A stretch of 64,000 bases of DNA from an uncultured Alphaproteobacteria bacterium (GCA_903862715.1 CAIOYY010000057.1:62001-126000); one strand, 5' to 3'. Positions 28,089-37,600 are shown, counted from the first letter of the stretch. Notes: generated by a model from the letters alone, not told the origin. Numbers and translations are program-made.

Positions 28089-28886
28089 CTATTCACCGAG
28101 TTGCAAAAGCGTACCGCGTTCGCGCGCAGTGCGGAAGAAAGCAAGAAAGGCCGCCATACCCAGACCGATCCAGGCGATGTTCAGTGCACCCGCTATCGCG
28201 AGAAGATCAAGCCGTATCCCCCCGGTCAGAAGCGCCGCGCGCATACCATCGAAGATATAGGCCGCGGGCAACCCCGCGCTCAAGACCTGCATCCATTCGG
28301 GCAGGATCGTCGTAGGATAGTAGACGCCACAAAAAGGCACGAGGCCGAAGATCAGCGCCCAGGCAAAGCCTTCGGCCCCAAGGCCATAGCGAAGAACCAG
28401 CCCCGACACCAGAAGGCCTATGCTCCAGCCGAACAGGATGAGGCTGACGAAGAATGCGGCCAGCACGAGACCCAGCGAATAGATCGAGAAGCCGAAAAAG
28501 AAGATGGCGAGAATCGTTGCAGGAAAAATGCCGATGGCGGTGCGGATCAGGCTGACGGCCATCAACGCCAGGACATATTCCCAGACGCGCAGAGGCGTAG
28601 CCAGAAGATGACCGAGATTGCGCGAGTAGATTTCCTCGAAGAACGACAGCGAAAAACTGATCTGCCCGCGAAACAGAAAATCCCAGAGAAGAACCGCCGC
28701 GATCAGAAGACCGGCGGCCTGCGCGAAGAAGCCGGACTCCGCCATCAGGAATTTCTGGATGAAGCCCCACAACACCATTTGCAGCATGGGCCAGTAACAC
28801 AGATCGATAATCCGGGGCGGCGAGCCGGAGATCAGATACCAATGGCGCAACGTTACCGCGCCGACGCGGCGGAGCGTTCCGGTCAT
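28089..28886 (-). CDS. ABC-2 type transporter permease
   Basis: 265-residue inner-membrane protein with about six hydrophobic helices. A mid-protein segment, EEIYSRNLGHLLATPLRVWEY, is typical of ABC-2/NodJ-type permeases. Its start overlaps the ATPase gene by 4 nt, and its stop directly precedes sco. It presumably forms a two-plus-two exporter with the ATPase encoded at 28883-29680. The substrate is unknown. Confidence 0.87.
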   Translation of the reverse strand: MTGTLRRVGAVTLRHWYLISGSPPRIIDLCYWPMLQMVLWGFIQKFLMAESGFFAQAAGLLIAAVLLWDFLFRGQISFSLSFFEEIYSRNLGHLLATPLRVWEYVLALMAVSLIRTAIGIFPATILAIFFFGFSIYSLGLVLAAFFVSLILFGWSIGLLVSGLVLRYGLGAEGFAWALIFGLVPFCGVYYPTTILPEWMQVLSAGLPAAYIFDGMRAALLTGGIRLDLLAIAGALNIAWIGLGMAAFLAFFRTARERGTLLQLGE

Positions 28887-29680
28887 GGCGCTCGCCTGTC
28901 GCGCGCGACATCGAGAAAAACGTCTTCCAGATTCGTGCGCCCATATCTAATCAGCAGCTCTTTCGGCGAGCCGCGATCAACGATGCGCCCAAAGCGCATC
29001 ATCAGCACCTGATCGCAGAGACGTTCGACCTCCTGCATATTATGCGAGGCGATGAGAAACGTGGCGTTCGCATCGCGCGCATATTGCGCGAGATAGGTAC
29101 GTACCCAGTCCGCGGTATCCGGATCGAGCGACGCGGTCGGCTCATCAAGCAGAATGACGCTGGGCGTATTGATGAAGGCTTTCGCTATCCCCGCGCGCGT
29201 GCGTTGCCCGGCGGACAATTCGCCCAGCGGCCGATCGAGCAGCGTTTTCAGATCGAGCGCGGCGGCAAGCTCGTCGATTCGCTCCCTGATATGGCGTACG
29301 CCATACAGCCGCCCATAGACGTTCAGATTCTGCCGCACCGTGAGACGGCGAGGCAGATCGGCATATGGGCTCTGGAAATTCATGGCGCGCAGCGCAGCGT
29401 GCGGCGCGCGCGCCAGATCGTGCCCCAGAATTTCGATACGCCCCGCGCTGGGCTGCACGAGGCCGAGCAGCATCGCGATGGTGGTTGTCTTTCCCGCGCC
29501 ATTGCCGCCCAGCAGGGCGGTAAACGAACCAGCAGGCACCGCGAAATCGATGGCATCTACCGCAAGCACTTTATCAAATCGCTTGCTCAGTCCTTCGACC
29601 TTGATGCGCACAGGGGAGGGCGCGGTATGCGCCGCCGCCGCGACGTCCGGCGGCGCCTGTTCGGTAGTAACAAGGGTCAT
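28883..29680 (-). CDS. ABC transporter ATP-binding protein
   Basis: 265-residue ATPase with Walker A GGNGAGKTT (about residues 58-66), signature LSAGQRTRAGIAKAF (about 153-167), Walker B VILLDEPTASLD and the switch His in IASHNMQEVERL. The Ala in the signature and the DEPTASLD form are typical of ABC-2 exporters with a NodI/CcmA flavour. First gene of the exporter-sco operon. The 164-bp upstream region is shared with the divergent DUF4142 lipoprotein gene. Confidence 0.92.
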   Translation of the reverse strand: MTLVTTEQAPPDVAAAAHTAPSPVRIKVEGLSKRFDKVLAVDAIDFAVPAGSFTALLGGNGAGKTTTIAMLLGLVQPSAGRIEILGHDLARAPHAALRAMNFQSPYADLPRRLTVRQNLNVYGRLYGVRHIRERIDELAAALDLKTLLDRPLGELSAGQRTRAGIAKAFINTPSVILLDEPTASLDPDTADWVRTYLAQYARDANATFLIASHNMQEVERLCDQVLMMRFGRIVDRGSPKELLIRYGRTNLEDVFLDVARDRRAP

Positions 29681-29788
29681 GTTTTTCAGCGTTTGTTGTG
29701 CTGCCGTCCTGGTGCGGGAACTCTATCGCGGCGGACCCATTTCCATCAAACGGGCGGGCTTGCGGCACTTTCGCGCCGCACAGGAAAG

Positions 29789-29813
29789 GGAACAAAGCCG
29801 CAGCCGGGGAGTT
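29789..29813 (+). promoter_or_regulatory. Possible EcfG-type general-stress promoter upstream of the DUF4142 gene
   Basis: GGAAC (29789-29793), a 16-bp spacer, then AGTT (29810-29813), compared with the alphaproteobacterial EcfG consensus GGAAC-N16/17-CGTT. The -35 is perfect and the -10 matches three of four. Transcription would start about 25 nt before the DUF4142 ATG. GGAAC is common in GC-rich DNA, so this is tentative. Confidence 0.3.
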
Positions 29814-29844
29814 GTTGTGGCGAGGAACCACGGAGTCTTAATCC

Positions 29845-30528
29845 ATGTCGTATCGCAAATCATCTCTTCGCAGTGCCTGTCTGGGCTCAGTTGCCGTGCT
29901 TTCACTTGGTCTTTTGGCGGCATGTGAACAGAATACCGCGGAAGTTCCCGCTCATACCGCGATTGTGGACTCGGATGCAGCAGTTGAACCGGGAGAGAAT
30001 AACGAGATCGTCAGCGATGTCGAAGACGCGACCGCCGGTGTGGTCGGCGCGGTGACTGCTGAATTTACCGAGACAACCCAGGGCTTCGCTGAATCGGTCG
30101 CGATTCATACGATGTTTGAGATCGCAGCCGCTGAAATCGCGTTGGGCCGGTCCACCTCTCCGGAGGTCCGCGCCTTTGCGGAAGACACGCTGGCCGCCAA
30201 CAAGCAGGCGTCGGATGAACTCGCGGCCGTGGTTGCTGCTTCGAATATTCCGGTCGAAATGCCGGTAGAACTCGACGCCCGCCATCAGGGCATGATCGAC
30301 AATCTCACAGGTGCGGCGGAAGCTGACTTCGACGAGCGTTTCGTGGAACAGCAGGTCAATACGCACAACGAGGCGCTGACCTTGTTCCAGGATTATGCGG
30401 AAGATGGACGAAGCCCGCCGGTACGCGATTTTGCCATCGCGGAAACGGCGGATATCCAGCAGCGGCTCGCTACGGCGGAAGCTCTGGACGAATCCTTTTC
30501 GGAGGAGCCGGCGGCAGGAGCGCTCTAG
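29845..30528 (+). CDS. DUF4142 family lipoprotein
   Basis: 227-residue exported lipoprotein: basic N-terminus, hydrophobic stretch and lipobox LLAAC with the acylated Cys27. After an acidic linker (about 35-65) comes a DUF4142 ferritin-like helical domain with AAAEIALGRSTSPEVRAFAEDTL and the later HNEALTLFQDYAEDG. DUF4142 proteins are envelope proteins of unknown function, often stress-associated. Monocistronic, with its own terminator 34 nt downstream and a possible EcfG promoter upstream. Confidence 0.85.
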   Translation: MSYRKSSLRSACLGSVAVLSLGLLAACEQNTAEVPAHTAIVDSDAAVEPGENNEIVSDVEDATAGVVGAVTAEFTETTQGFAESVAIHTMFEIAAAEIALGRSTSPEVRAFAEDTLAANKQASDELAAVVAASNIPVEMPVELDARHQGMIDNLTGAAEADFDERFVEQQVNTHNEALTLFQDYAEDGRSPPVRDFAIAETADIQQRLATAEALDESFSEEPAAGAL

Positions 30529-30562
30529 GCGCTTTCATCGTCGATCCTGAGTGATCCCTGAG

Positions 30563-30594
30563 AACCGGCGGCCCGCACAGGCCGCCGGTTTTTT
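30563..30594 (+). terminator. Rho-independent terminator after the DUF4142 gene
   Basis: AACCGGCGGCC and GGCCGCCGGTT form an 11-bp GC-rich stem around a CGCACA loop, followed by further Ts (TTTTTT in all counting the stem end). It lies 34 nt past the stop codon and separates this gene from regB. Confidence 0.92.
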
Positions 30595-30692
30595 GGTGCG
30601 CTGCCGTCCTGTCACCTCCCGGTCCATTTCGCGAAAACGTGACGGGTCTTCCTCTGCTATGGTGACACGCATTTTCGGGATTCGCGCACATC

Positions 30693-32063
30693 ATGGCGAC
30701 AACAGATATGGTCGGCGCCGCAGCAGACACCAACCCCGCACCGCGGGCGCGTCATTCGCTCGGACGCGTGCGTCTTGGCACGCTGAACAATCTGCGATGG
30801 ATGGCGATTGGCGGCCAGTCGGCCGCGCTTCTTTTGTCCGGCAGTATTCTCGATCTCCAATTGCCGCTGCTTCTTTGCGTTGCCCCTATCGCGGCCAGCG
30901 CCGCGCTCAATCTCGTTCTCGCGGTCGCCTTTCCGGCATCGAAGCGGCTGACCGCGCGCGAAGCGACGGGCTTTCTTGCCTATGACATCGTACAATTGAC
31001 GATGCTTCTCTATCTGACGGGCGGCATCCAGAATCCCTTCGCGCTATTGTTCATCGCGCCGGTCGTCGTCGCCGCCGCGACGCTTGATGTTGCAAGTACC
31101 GTTATCCTCGGTGCATTGAGCTTTGTCGCGGTATCTCTGCTGGCCTATTTTCACATGCCCCTTCCCTGGCATGAGGGGCAGTCGATCGACCTCCCGCCGC
31201 TCTATCAATCCGGCATCTGGGTCTCGCTGCTGCTCGGCATCGGCTTCACGTCGATTTACGCATGGCGCACCGCCACCGAATCAGTCCGCATGTCGGCGGC
31301 ACTTGCCGCCACGCAACTGGCCCTGTCGCGCGAACACCGGCTCGCCGCTTTGGGCTCGCTCGCCGCCGCCGCCGCCCATGAACTCGGGACGCCGCTGGGC
31401 ACCATTGCGCTGGTGGCGCGGGAACTCGAACGTGATGCGGCCAAGGATTCTTCCCACGGCGACGATTTCCGGCTGCTGCGCGCCGAAGCCGAACGCTGTC
31501 GCGCCATTCTCACGCGGCTCGCTCAGCCAGAGGAAGCGGTGCTGGGGCAGGCCGAACAACTTCAGCTGGGAGCCCTTCTCGACGATCTCGCATCTCCCCA
31601 TCGTGGCGTGGACATCGCCATCTCGATCGATATTCAGCAGGGTTCGGCCCCACGTGTCTGGCGGGTTCCGGAGGTGTTACATGGGCTGCAGAACCTGATT
31701 GAGAACGCTGCGGATTTCGCCCAGCGCGAGGTCGTTCTGAAGGCGCGCTGGAACGACACGCGATTGACCGTGGAAGTGATGGATGATGGCCCCGGCTTCT
31801 CCCCCCAGATTTTTGAGCAGATTGGTGAACCCTATGTTACCTCGCGGCCCCGCAAGGGCGGGCTTGCGGAAACAGGCGCCGACGGGAAACAGGAAGGCAT
31901 GGGGCTGGGCTTTTTTATCGCCAAGACCCTTATCGAACGCACCGGCGGGCGGGTGACGCCCAAGAACCGGACGGGGGGTGGCGCGATGGTAACCGCGAGC
32001 TGGCCCAGGGGGGCCATCGACGGCAAGACCCCGCCCCGGCAACAAATGGACCTCGGCCACTGA
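30693..32063 (+). CDS. regB: Redox-sensing sensor histidine kinase RegB/PrrB/ActS
   Basis: 456-residue membrane sensor kinase. Six hydrophobic segments (about 38-190) contain the quinone-binding signature GGIQNPF (110-116). The H-box is AAAAAHELGTPLGTIAL with phospho-acceptor His229. Cys269 in AERCRAIL corresponds to the redox-active cysteine region of RegB. The ATPase domain shows the N-box NLIENAADFA, DDGPGF and GMGLGFFIA. It phosphorylates RegA in response to the redox state of the quinone pool, globally controlling respiratory and redox genes. It is followed 77 nt later by regA. Confidence 0.93.
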   Translation: MATTDMVGAAADTNPAPRARHSLGRVRLGTLNNLRWMAIGGQSAALLLSGSILDLQLPLLLCVAPIAASAALNLVLAVAFPASKRLTAREATGFLAYDIVQLTMLLYLTGGIQNPFALLFIAPVVVAAATLDVASTVILGALSFVAVSLLAYFHMPLPWHEGQSIDLPPLYQSGIWVSLLLGIGFTSIYAWRTATESVRMSAALAATQLALSREHRLAALGSLAAAAAHELGTPLGTIALVARELERDAAKDSSHGDDFRLLRAEAERCRAILTRLAQPEEAVLGQAEQLQLGALLDDLASPHRGVDIAISIDIQQGSAPRVWRVPEVLHGLQNLIENAADFAQREVVLKARWNDTRLTVEVMDDGPGFSPQIFEQIGEPYVTSRPRKGGLAETGADGKQEGMGLGFFIAKTLIERTGGRVTPKNRTGGGAMVTASWPRGAIDGKTPPRQQMDLGH

Positions 32064-32140
32064 CGCAATGGGTGGCATTGCGCGCGGGCTCGCTGTAAGG
32101 AAGCCCCGCGCTGGCCTAAGGCGACGGCAAAGAGCGAGAG

Positions 32141-32686
32141 ATGACCCAAGCACCCCTTCCCGAGGATCGTACCCTTCTCATCGTGGACGACGACCGACAG
32201 TTCCGCGAACGGCTTGGCCGCGCGATGGAGACACGCGGCTTCGATGTCGTGATCGCTGAGACCGTGCGCGAGGGCATTGCCGCCGTGCGCGAAAAGCCTC
32301 CCGCTTTCGCGGTCGTCGATCTGAAGCTCGAGGATGGCAACGGTCTCGATGTCGTTGAGACGCTCCACGAAAAGCGGCCGTCCTGTCGCGTCGTGGTACT
32401 GACCGGCTTCGGCAATATCGCCACCGCCGTCGCCGCCGTGAAATTCGGCGCGCTCGATTATCTTCCCAAGCCCGCCGATGCCGACGACATCATGGCGGCG
32501 CTTCTTGCACCACCCGGCGCAAAACCGACGCCACCGGAAAACCCGATGTCGGCCGACCGCGTCCGCTGGGAACATATTCAGCGCGTCTATGAATTGTGCG
32601 GTCACAATGTTTCGGAAACCGCTCGCCGCCTCAACATGCATCGCCGCACCTTGCAGCGCATTTTGGCGAAGCGCAGCCCGCGTTAA
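32141..32686 (+). CDS. regA: Redox response regulator RegA/PrrA/ActR
   Basis: 181-residue response regulator. The receiver domain (about 10-125) has acidic residues DDD at 16-18, phospho-acceptor Asp60 (AVVDLKLEDGNGLD), Thr in VVLTGFG and Lys in DYLPKPA. The short Fis-type HTH domain (about 138-178, HNVSETARRLNMHRRTLQRIL) is the near-invariant RegA DNA-binding helix. Partner of the RegB kinase directly upstream. Its 3' end overlaps the convergent mmcB by 4 nt. Confidence 0.96.
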   Translation: MTQAPLPEDRTLLIVDDDRQFRERLGRAMETRGFDVVIAETVREGIAAVREKPPAFAVVDLKLEDGNGLDVVETLHEKRPSCRVVVLTGFGNIATAVAAVKFGALDYLPKPADADDIMAALLAPPGAKPTPPENPMSADRVRWEHIQRVYELCGHNVSETARRLNMHRRTLQRILAKRSPR

Positions 32687-33111
32687 AAAATATTCGGATC
32701 GCGTAACCGTGCCAGACGCAGGACCGCGCATTGCGCGAAGCGCAGGGTCACCGCACGCCGTCTCGCGGGCGCGATAGTCTCGACGCGTGAGGGACGAAGA
32801 ATCGCGCCGCCATAGGAATCCGCAACGATGAGACCTGCATCCTGCGAGACTTCCTGTTGCGGAAAGTCCGGCGGCACCGCGAAATAAAACCGGTCGCAAT
32901 AACCGATATAATCCAGCCATTTCCGATCGCTACGAAGATCGGACCGGCTCACCTTGATTTCGACGCCGAGGATTTGACCTTTGGGTCCGAGCGCCGCAAC
33001 ATCGAGCCTGCGGCCATTACCGAGCGTGAATTCGATGAGAGGGCTATAACCTTCGGCCATCAAAAGGCGTGACACGCCGCGCGCGACATCTGCCGCGCAA
33101 AAACTCGTCAC
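32683..33111 (-). CDS. mmcB: MmcB family DNA repair protein (PD-(D/E)XK fold)
   Basis: 142 residues resembling MmcB, a Caulobacter protein needed for mitomycin C resistance. The restriction-endonuclease-like core is visible: RRLDVAALGPKGQILGVEIKVSRSDLRSDRKW, giving a D...ExK pattern (Asp about 37, Glu-x-Lys about 50-53), then YCDRFYFAVP. It probably acts on DNA repair intermediates; the biochemistry is not defined. It is 61 nt upstream of hisB on the same strand and converges on regA. Confidence 0.85.
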   Translation of the reverse strand: MTSFCAADVARGVSRLLMAEGYSPLIEFTLGNGRRLDVAALGPKGQILGVEIKVSRSDLRSDRKWLDYIGYCDRFYFAVPPDFPQQEVSQDAGLIVADSYGGAILRPSRVETIAPARRRAVTLRFAQCAVLRLARLRDPNIF

Positions 33112-33172
33112 GAGCGGGGAGGATTCGCTGTCGCAAAGCCCGCCCCCCCTCGCGCCGTTTTCTTCATCGCAA

Positions 33173-33772
33173 TTACATATCGTCGGTGAGCGTGCCCTTG
33201 GTGGAGGGCACGATGCCTTCCATGCGCTCGTCTATGGCCACCGCTTCGCGCAATGACCGCGCCGTGCCCTTGAAACAGGTCTCGACGATGTGGTGCGAAT
33301 TCTCGCCATAGAGGTTTTCGATATGGAGACAGATGCCGCCATTCTGCGCGAGAGCCTGAAACCATTCGCGGAACAATTCGGTATCCATCTCACCGAGCTT
33401 CGGGCGCGGGAAGTTCACTTTCCAGATCAGATAGGGACGGTTCGAAATATCCACCGCGACGCGCGTCAGCGTCTCATCCATCGGAATGAGGGCCGAGCCG
33501 AAACGGCGGACGCCCGCGAAATCGCCCAGCGCACGCTTGATCGCCTGGCCGATGACGATGCCGGTGTCTTCGGTCGTGTGGTGAAAATCGACATGCAGGT
33601 CGCCCTGCGCGCGCACTTTGAGGTCGATCAGCGAGTGCCGCGAGAAGCTCTCCAGCATGTGATCGAGGAACCCGATATCGGTGTCGATATCGTAGGTGCC
33701 GGTACCGTCGAGATCGAGCGAAACGAGAATCTCGGTCTCGCGGGTCTTGCGTTCAATGGTTGCGGTGCGCAT
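33173..33772 (-). CDS. hisB: Imidazoleglycerol-phosphate dehydratase
   Basis: Sixth-step enzyme of histidine synthesis, dehydrating IGP to imidazole acetol phosphate. 199 residues, the usual length of a monofunctional enzyme. The metal-binding histidines sit in the duplicated signature: [13 protein letters not shown] and [12 protein letters not shown] in the first half, and [20 protein letters not shown] with EAVAIDER in the second. It is divergent from hslV; hisH and hisA are about 12 kb away on the other strand rather than adjacent, so the his genes are split. Confidence 0.97.
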   Translation of the reverse strand: MRTATIERKTRETEILVSLDLDGTGTYDIDTDIGFLDHMLESFSRHSLIDLKVRAQGDLHVDFHHTTEDTGIVIGQAIKRALGDFAGVRRFGSALIPMDETLTRVAVDISNRPYLIWKVNFPRPKLGEMDTELFREWFQALAQNGGICLHIENLYGENSHHIVETCFKGTARSLREAVAIDERMEGIVPSTKGTLTDDM

Positions 33773-33871
33773 GGGCGTGCCGTCTTGCCTTTAAGGGTCC
33801 TAGGTCCCCCGCGTCATATCGCAAGAAATCCTCCCCGTCGAAGGATTTACCGCCTCCGGGCTTTCAGGGGC

Positions 33872-33899
33872 GTTAAAAGGGGTGGCATCGCCCCCATAT
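33872..33899 (+). promoter_or_regulatory. Candidate RpoH (sigma-32) promoter of hslVU
   Basis: GTTAAA (33872-33877), 14-bp spacer, CCCCATAT (33892-33899). The -10 element matches the sigma-32 consensus CCCCATNT exactly, and the -35 matches CTTGAA at four of six positions. It lies 63 nt before the hslV ATG, and hslVU is a classical heat-shock operon, so context supports the call. Confidence 0.55.
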
Positions 33900-33962
33900 C
33901 AGGCGGGTTGTCCAAGGCGGGCGCGCCGCTTAGATCATCGACGGCATGGGAAAGAGGCACGA

Positions 33963-34508
33963 ATGAGCGAAGCGATCTGGCATGGAACGACGATCCTTTC
34001 GGTACGCAAAGGCGGCACGGTGGTTATCGCCGGGGACGGCCAGGTGTCGATGGGCGCGACGATCGTCAAGGCGAATGCGCGCAAGGTCCGGCGCTTGGCC
34101 AAGGGCGATGTGATCTGCGGCTTCGCCGGGGCGACCGCCGACGCTTTTACGCTGTTCGAACGGCTGGAAGCCAAGCTCGAGACCCATCCCGGAAACCTGA
34201 CCCGCGCCTGTGTGGAGCTCGCCAAGGACTGGCGGACCGACCGCTATCTTCGCCGCCTTGAAGCTATGATGGCGGTGGCGGACGCAAAGACCTCGCTGAT
34301 TCTCTCGGGCACCGGCGATGTGCTGGAACCCGAAGACAGTCTGATCGGTATCGGCTCGGGCGGCGCCTATGCCCTCTCTGCGGCTAAGGCGCTGGTCACC
34401 TTCGACCTGTCCGCCGAGGAGATTGCCAGACGCGCCATGAAGATCGCCGCCGGCATCTGTGTTTACACCAATGAAAACATTCTCATCGAAAGCCTCGCCA
34501 CGACATGA
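33963..34508 (+). CDS. hslV: ATP-dependent protease proteolytic subunit HslV
   Basis: 181-residue peptidase subunit of the HslUV (ClpQY) protease. The N-terminus [16 protein letters not shown] contains the Gly-Thr-Thr processing site that exposes the catalytic Thr9, and [22 protein letters not shown] is the family signature. The start at 33963 has AGAGG five bases upstream and fits the family; an in-frame extension to 33882 does not. It overlaps hslU by 4 nt and is preceded by an RpoH-like promoter. Confidence 0.97.
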   Translation: MSEAIWHGTTILSVRKGGTVVIAGDGQVSMGATIVKANARKVRRLAKGDVICGFAGATADAFTLFERLEAKLETHPGNLTRACVELAKDWRTDRYLRRLEAMMAVADAKTSLILSGTGDVLEPEDSLIGIGSGGAYALSAAKALVTFDLSAEEIARRAMKIAAGICVYTNENILIESLATT

Positions 34509-35812
34509 CGTCTTCGTTTACGCCGCGTGAAATCGTCTCCGAACTCGACCGCTATATTGTCGGCCAGCACGAGGCCAAGCGCGCCGTCGCCATTGCGCTG
34601 CGCAATCGCTGGCGCCGTCAGCAATTGCCCGAATCCCTGCGCGAGGAAGTTCTGCCAAAGAACATTCTGATGATCGGTCCCACCGGCGTCGGTAAAACGG
34701 AAATTTCGCGGCGGCTGGCGAAGCTTGCACAGGCGCCGTTCCTCAAAGTTGAGGCGACGAAGTTCACCGAGGTCGGCTATGTCGGGCGCGATGTCGAACA
34801 GATCATCCGCGATTTGCTGGAGGTCGCCATCGGGCAGGTGCGCGCGCTGAAGCGCAAGGATGTCGAAGCCCAGGCGGAAGCGCAGGCCGAAGAACGCGCG
34901 CTTGATGCGCTGGTCGGGGCCAAAGCGGCGCAGGGCACGCGCGACGCCTTTCGCAAGCGCCTGCGCGCGGGCGAGCTGGACGACAAGGAAATTGATGTTG
35001 AGCTGCGTGATTCCGGCACGCCGTCTTTCGAGATTCCCGGCATGCCGGGCGCGCAGGTGGGCATGGTGAATATCGGCGATATTTTCGGCAAGGCCTTTGC
35101 CGGGCGCACCAAATCGCGCCGCATGACGGTCGGGCAGTCGCACCAGATCCTGGTCGCGGAAGAGGCCGACAAGCTTCTCGACAATGATGCCATCATCCGC
35201 GATGCGATTCACGCGACGGAGAACAATGGCATCGTGTTTCTCGACGAGATCGACAAGATCTGTGCCCGCGCCGAAATGCGCGGTGGCGGCGATGTCTCAC
35301 GCGAGGGCGTGCAGCGCGATCTGTTGCCGCTGATCGAAGGCACCACCGTTTCGACCAAGCATGGGCCGGTGAAAACCGACCATGTGCTGTTCATCGCCTC
35401 GGGCGCATTTCATCTCGCAAAGCCCTCGGACCTTCTGCCGGAATTGCAGGGGCGGCTTCCCATTCGCGTGGAACTGCGCGCGCTGACGCGCGAGGATTTC
35501 AAGCGCATCCTGACCGAGACGGAAGCGAGCCTCATCAAGCAATATATTGCGCTGCTTGCGACCGAGAATGTGACGCTAGAATTCTCCGAAGACGGCATCG
35601 AGGCCATTGCCGAAATCGCCGCCGAAGTGAATGCACGGGTCGAGAATATCGGCGCGCGCCGTTTACAGACCGTGATGGAGCGGGTACTGGACGAAATCAG
35701 TTTCGCCGCCACCGACCGCGCCAATGAAACGCTGCTTATCGACGGCGAATATGTACGGACCCGCGTCGCCGATCTCGCCAAGGATCAGGATCTGTCGCGC
35801 TTTATCCTTTAG
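34505..35812 (+). CDS. hslU: ATP-dependent protease ATPase subunit HslU
   Basis: 435-residue AAA+ unfoldase that feeds substrates to HslV. N-terminal [33 protein letters not shown], Walker [10 protein letters not shown] (about 58-66), an intermediate domain (about 110-220), Walker [12 protein letters not shown] (about 243-253), sensor 2 region [14 protein letters not shown] and the conserved C-terminal LSRFIL that docks into HslV. Its stop codon overlaps the 3' end of the convergent class II aldolase gene by 11 nt. Confidence 0.98.
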   Translation: MTSSFTPREIVSELDRYIVGQHEAKRAVAIALRNRWRRQQLPESLREEVLPKNILMIGPTGVGKTEISRRLAKLAQAPFLKVEATKFTEVGYVGRDVEQIIRDLLEVAIGQVRALKRKDVEAQAEAQAEERALDALVGAKAAQGTRDAFRKRLRAGELDDKEIDVELRDSGTPSFEIPGMPGAQVGMVNIGDIFGKAFAGRTKSRRMTVGQSHQILVAEEADKLLDNDAIIRDAIHATENNGIVFLDEIDKICARAEMRGGGDVSREGVQRDLLPLIEGTTVSTKHGPVKTDHVLFIASGAFHLAKPSDLLPELQGRLPIRVELRALTREDFKRILTETEASLIKQYIALLATENVTLEFSEDGIEAIAEIAAEVNARVENIGARRLQTVMERVLDEISFAATDRANETLLIDGEYVRTRVADLAKDQDLSRFIL

Positions 35813-36545
35813 CCCATTCGTCCTGTGCGGGACGGCCGGCTCTGCGGCACCAGTTTTCCCAGGCGCGATTGATCGTGTAGGACGCGGTGCGTTCGAGAAT
35901 TTTGTCGACTTCGCCCTTGCTTAGGAATTTCACTGGCCCCATGCGCATTGCTTCCATCTGAAGCTTCGCACCCGCTTCGAGATAGATGGAAATGTGCACC
36001 GCCTGGCGGATGTCGGTGCCGGCGATGACCGAGCCGTGGCCGCGCATCAGCGCGGTGCGCCCCTTGCCGACAAATTGTGCGAGGTCTCGGCCCATCGCTT
36101 CATCGGCGATCAGAAGATTGGTGTCGCCGAATTTCGTCTGCGAATCCCAGATCGGCACTTCATGGCCCACTGAGGCGACCATGTGCATGATCGGTTTGAT
36201 GATCGTGCCGGTAGCCCCGAAGGGAATGACGCTGGGCGAATGATTGTGCACGACCGAGTGGATGTCGGGGCGTTCGTTCAGCAATGAGCCGTGAATGAAG
36301 CGCTCGAGATAGGGCACGCGGCCGCGAGGATTAATCGGCTCGCCCGCCAGCGTGAATTCCATGATGTCCTCGACTTCGACGCAATCGGGCGCGCGGGCGC
36401 GCGACATCAGGAAATGGTTCGAATTGTCGGGATGGCGCACGCTGATATGGCCAAAGGAATCGACGATGCCTTCGCGCGCCAGAATGCGGTTCGCGGTTAC
36501 AAGCTCTTCGAGCAGATAATCGAGACGGGTCAAATTTCCTCCCAA
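35802..36545 (-). CDS. Class II aldolase/adducin family protein
   Basis: 247-residue zinc enzyme of the L-fuculose-1-phosphate aldolase/adducin fold. Seen: [21 protein letters not shown] at the N-terminus, the zinc ligands in [16 protein letters not shown] (HNH about residues 97-99) and [16 protein letters not shown] (about 163-178). Members cleave sugar phosphates or decarboxylate related compounds; the substrate is not predictable here and no sugar pathway genes are adjacent. It shares an 11-nt 3' overlap with hslU. Confidence 0.87.
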   Translation of the reverse strand: MGGNLTRLDYLLEELVTANRILAREGIVDSFGHISVRHPDNSNHFLMSRARAPDCVEVEDIMEFTLAGEPINPRGRVPYLERFIHGSLLNERPDIHSVVHNHSPSVIPFGATGTIIKPIMHMVASVGHEVPIWDSQTKFGDTNLLIADEAMGRDLAQFVGKGRTALMRGHGSVIAGTDIRQAVHISIYLEAGAKLQMEAMRMGPVKFLSKGEVDKILERTASYTINRAWENWCRRAGRPAQDEWAKG

Positions 36546-36597
36546 GGGCCTTAAGGCCGCTTTTCGTTGTCGCCAGCGCGCGCGGACGTAACGCGCG

Positions 36598-37023
36598 TTA
36601 CGCCTTCTTGCTCAAGGAATCGCGAATTTCGCGCAGGAGCAGAATGTCTTCCGGGGTCGGCGCGGGTGCTGCTTCGGCGGGTTTCGGCGCGGTCAGGCGG
36701 TTGATCTGCTTGATCAGAATGAACAGCGCGAGGGCAACGACGAGAAAGCGGATCACCGCATTGATAAAGAGGCCGTAATTCAGTGTCGCGGCGCCTGCGG
36801 CCTGCGCATCGGCAAGCGTCGCGAAAGGACCGCCGCCCGACATCACGACAAAATAATTCGAGAAGTCGGTACCACCGAGCACCGCGCCGATCATCGGGTT
36901 GATGAGATCCGTGACGAGCGAGTTCACGATCCCTGTAAAGGCCGCGCCGATCACGATACCGACCGCGAGGTCGATCATATTGCCGCGCACCGCGAACGCT
37001 TTGAATTCCTGTAAAATCTTCAT
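36598..37023 (-). CDS. mscL: Large-conductance mechanosensitive channel MscL
   Basis: 141-residue pentameric stretch-activated channel that releases solutes on hypo-osmotic shock. The amphipathic N-terminal helix MKILQEFKAFAVRGNMIDLAVGIVIGAAFTGIVNSLV, the gate glycines, the second helix (about 73-98) and the C-terminal bundle LLREIRDSLSKKA are all present. The ATG overlaps the upstream VanZ-like gene by 4 nt, so they are co-transcribed. Confidence 0.97.
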   Translation of the reverse strand: MKILQEFKAFAVRGNMIDLAVGIVIGAAFTGIVNSLVTDLINPMIGAVLGGTDFSNYFVVMSGGGPFATLADAQAAGAATLNYGLFINAVIRFLVVALALFILIKQINRLTAPKPAEAAPAPTPEDILLLREIRDSLSKKA

Positions 37024-37436
37024 GGCCCCTGACCCTCAATCTGCGAAAGGGAATCATAGCGGCGGCGAAGCCGTTCGACGATAGCCCTAGCGAGGGTGCC
37101 GCCACTTGCCACGCCACAGGCGTTGGCGAGGGCGTCGGCCCAGGACATATCGCGCCCGGCATAGAATTGGGCGATTTCCACCACCCCGCCGAGGACAACC
37201 AGTCCGAGAAGAGCGGGCACCAAACGCCTCCGGTCCTTTAGAGCAATGGCCGCCATGCCGGCGAGTCCGCCATAGGCCGTGAAATGGACGATAAGGTCCT
37301 CGAAGCTCATGCCAAGACCGAGAATGGGGTCGGAAATCGCCGCGAGAGACCCCCAGATGACCAATCCCAGTGCCGGCCAGAACAGAAAGGCAACGCATAT
37401 GCGGAGGGAATGAAGGACGTTTCGGACGTGAATCAT
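37020..37436 (-). CDS. VanZ-like family membrane protein
   Basis: 138 residues with four hydrophobic segments (about 8-28, 45-62, 70-88 and 104-120). The conserved VanZ-type stretch EIAQFYAGRDMSWADALANACGVASGG (about 87-113) follows the third. VanZ relatives are envelope proteins of unclear function; the low-level teicoplanin resistance of the prototype cannot be transferred here. It is upstream of mscL and overlaps it by 4 nt. Confidence 0.8.
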   Translation of the reverse strand: MIHVRNVLHSLRICVAFLFWPALGLVIWGSLAAISDPILGLGMSFEDLIVHFTAYGGLAGMAAIALKDRRRLVPALLGLVVLGGVVEIAQFYAGRDMSWADALANACGVASGGTLARAIVERLRRRYDSLSQIEGQGP

Positions 37437-37465
37437 GGGGCCATTTGGCGGAAGGGGCCCTGCGC

Positions 37466-37493
37466 TTGCAAATCCGGCGGCCTCGGCTATAAC
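37466..37493 (+). promoter_or_regulatory. Candidate sigma-70 promoter of rpmI-rplT
   Basis: TTGCAA (37466-37471) and TATAAC (37488-37493) with a 16-bp spacer, about 100 nt before the rpmI ATG in the region divergent from the VanZ-like gene. It fits the vegetative consensus well and would drive the ribosomal protein genes. infC is not located upstream as it is in many bacteria, so a promoter is expected here. Confidence 0.55.
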
Positions 37494-37600
37494 GCGGCCC
37501 GTTCAATGGAGAACCGGCCGGCGAAAGGGCATGCCGAGGCGGTTCATGCACGCTACGGAGGCGACGGGTTTTACCCTAAGTGCCTCAAAGGAGATGCGAA

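Noticed and set aside
31832-32920. 362-codon minus-strand open frame
   Set aside because: Antisense to regB-regA and overlapping mmcB in another frame.
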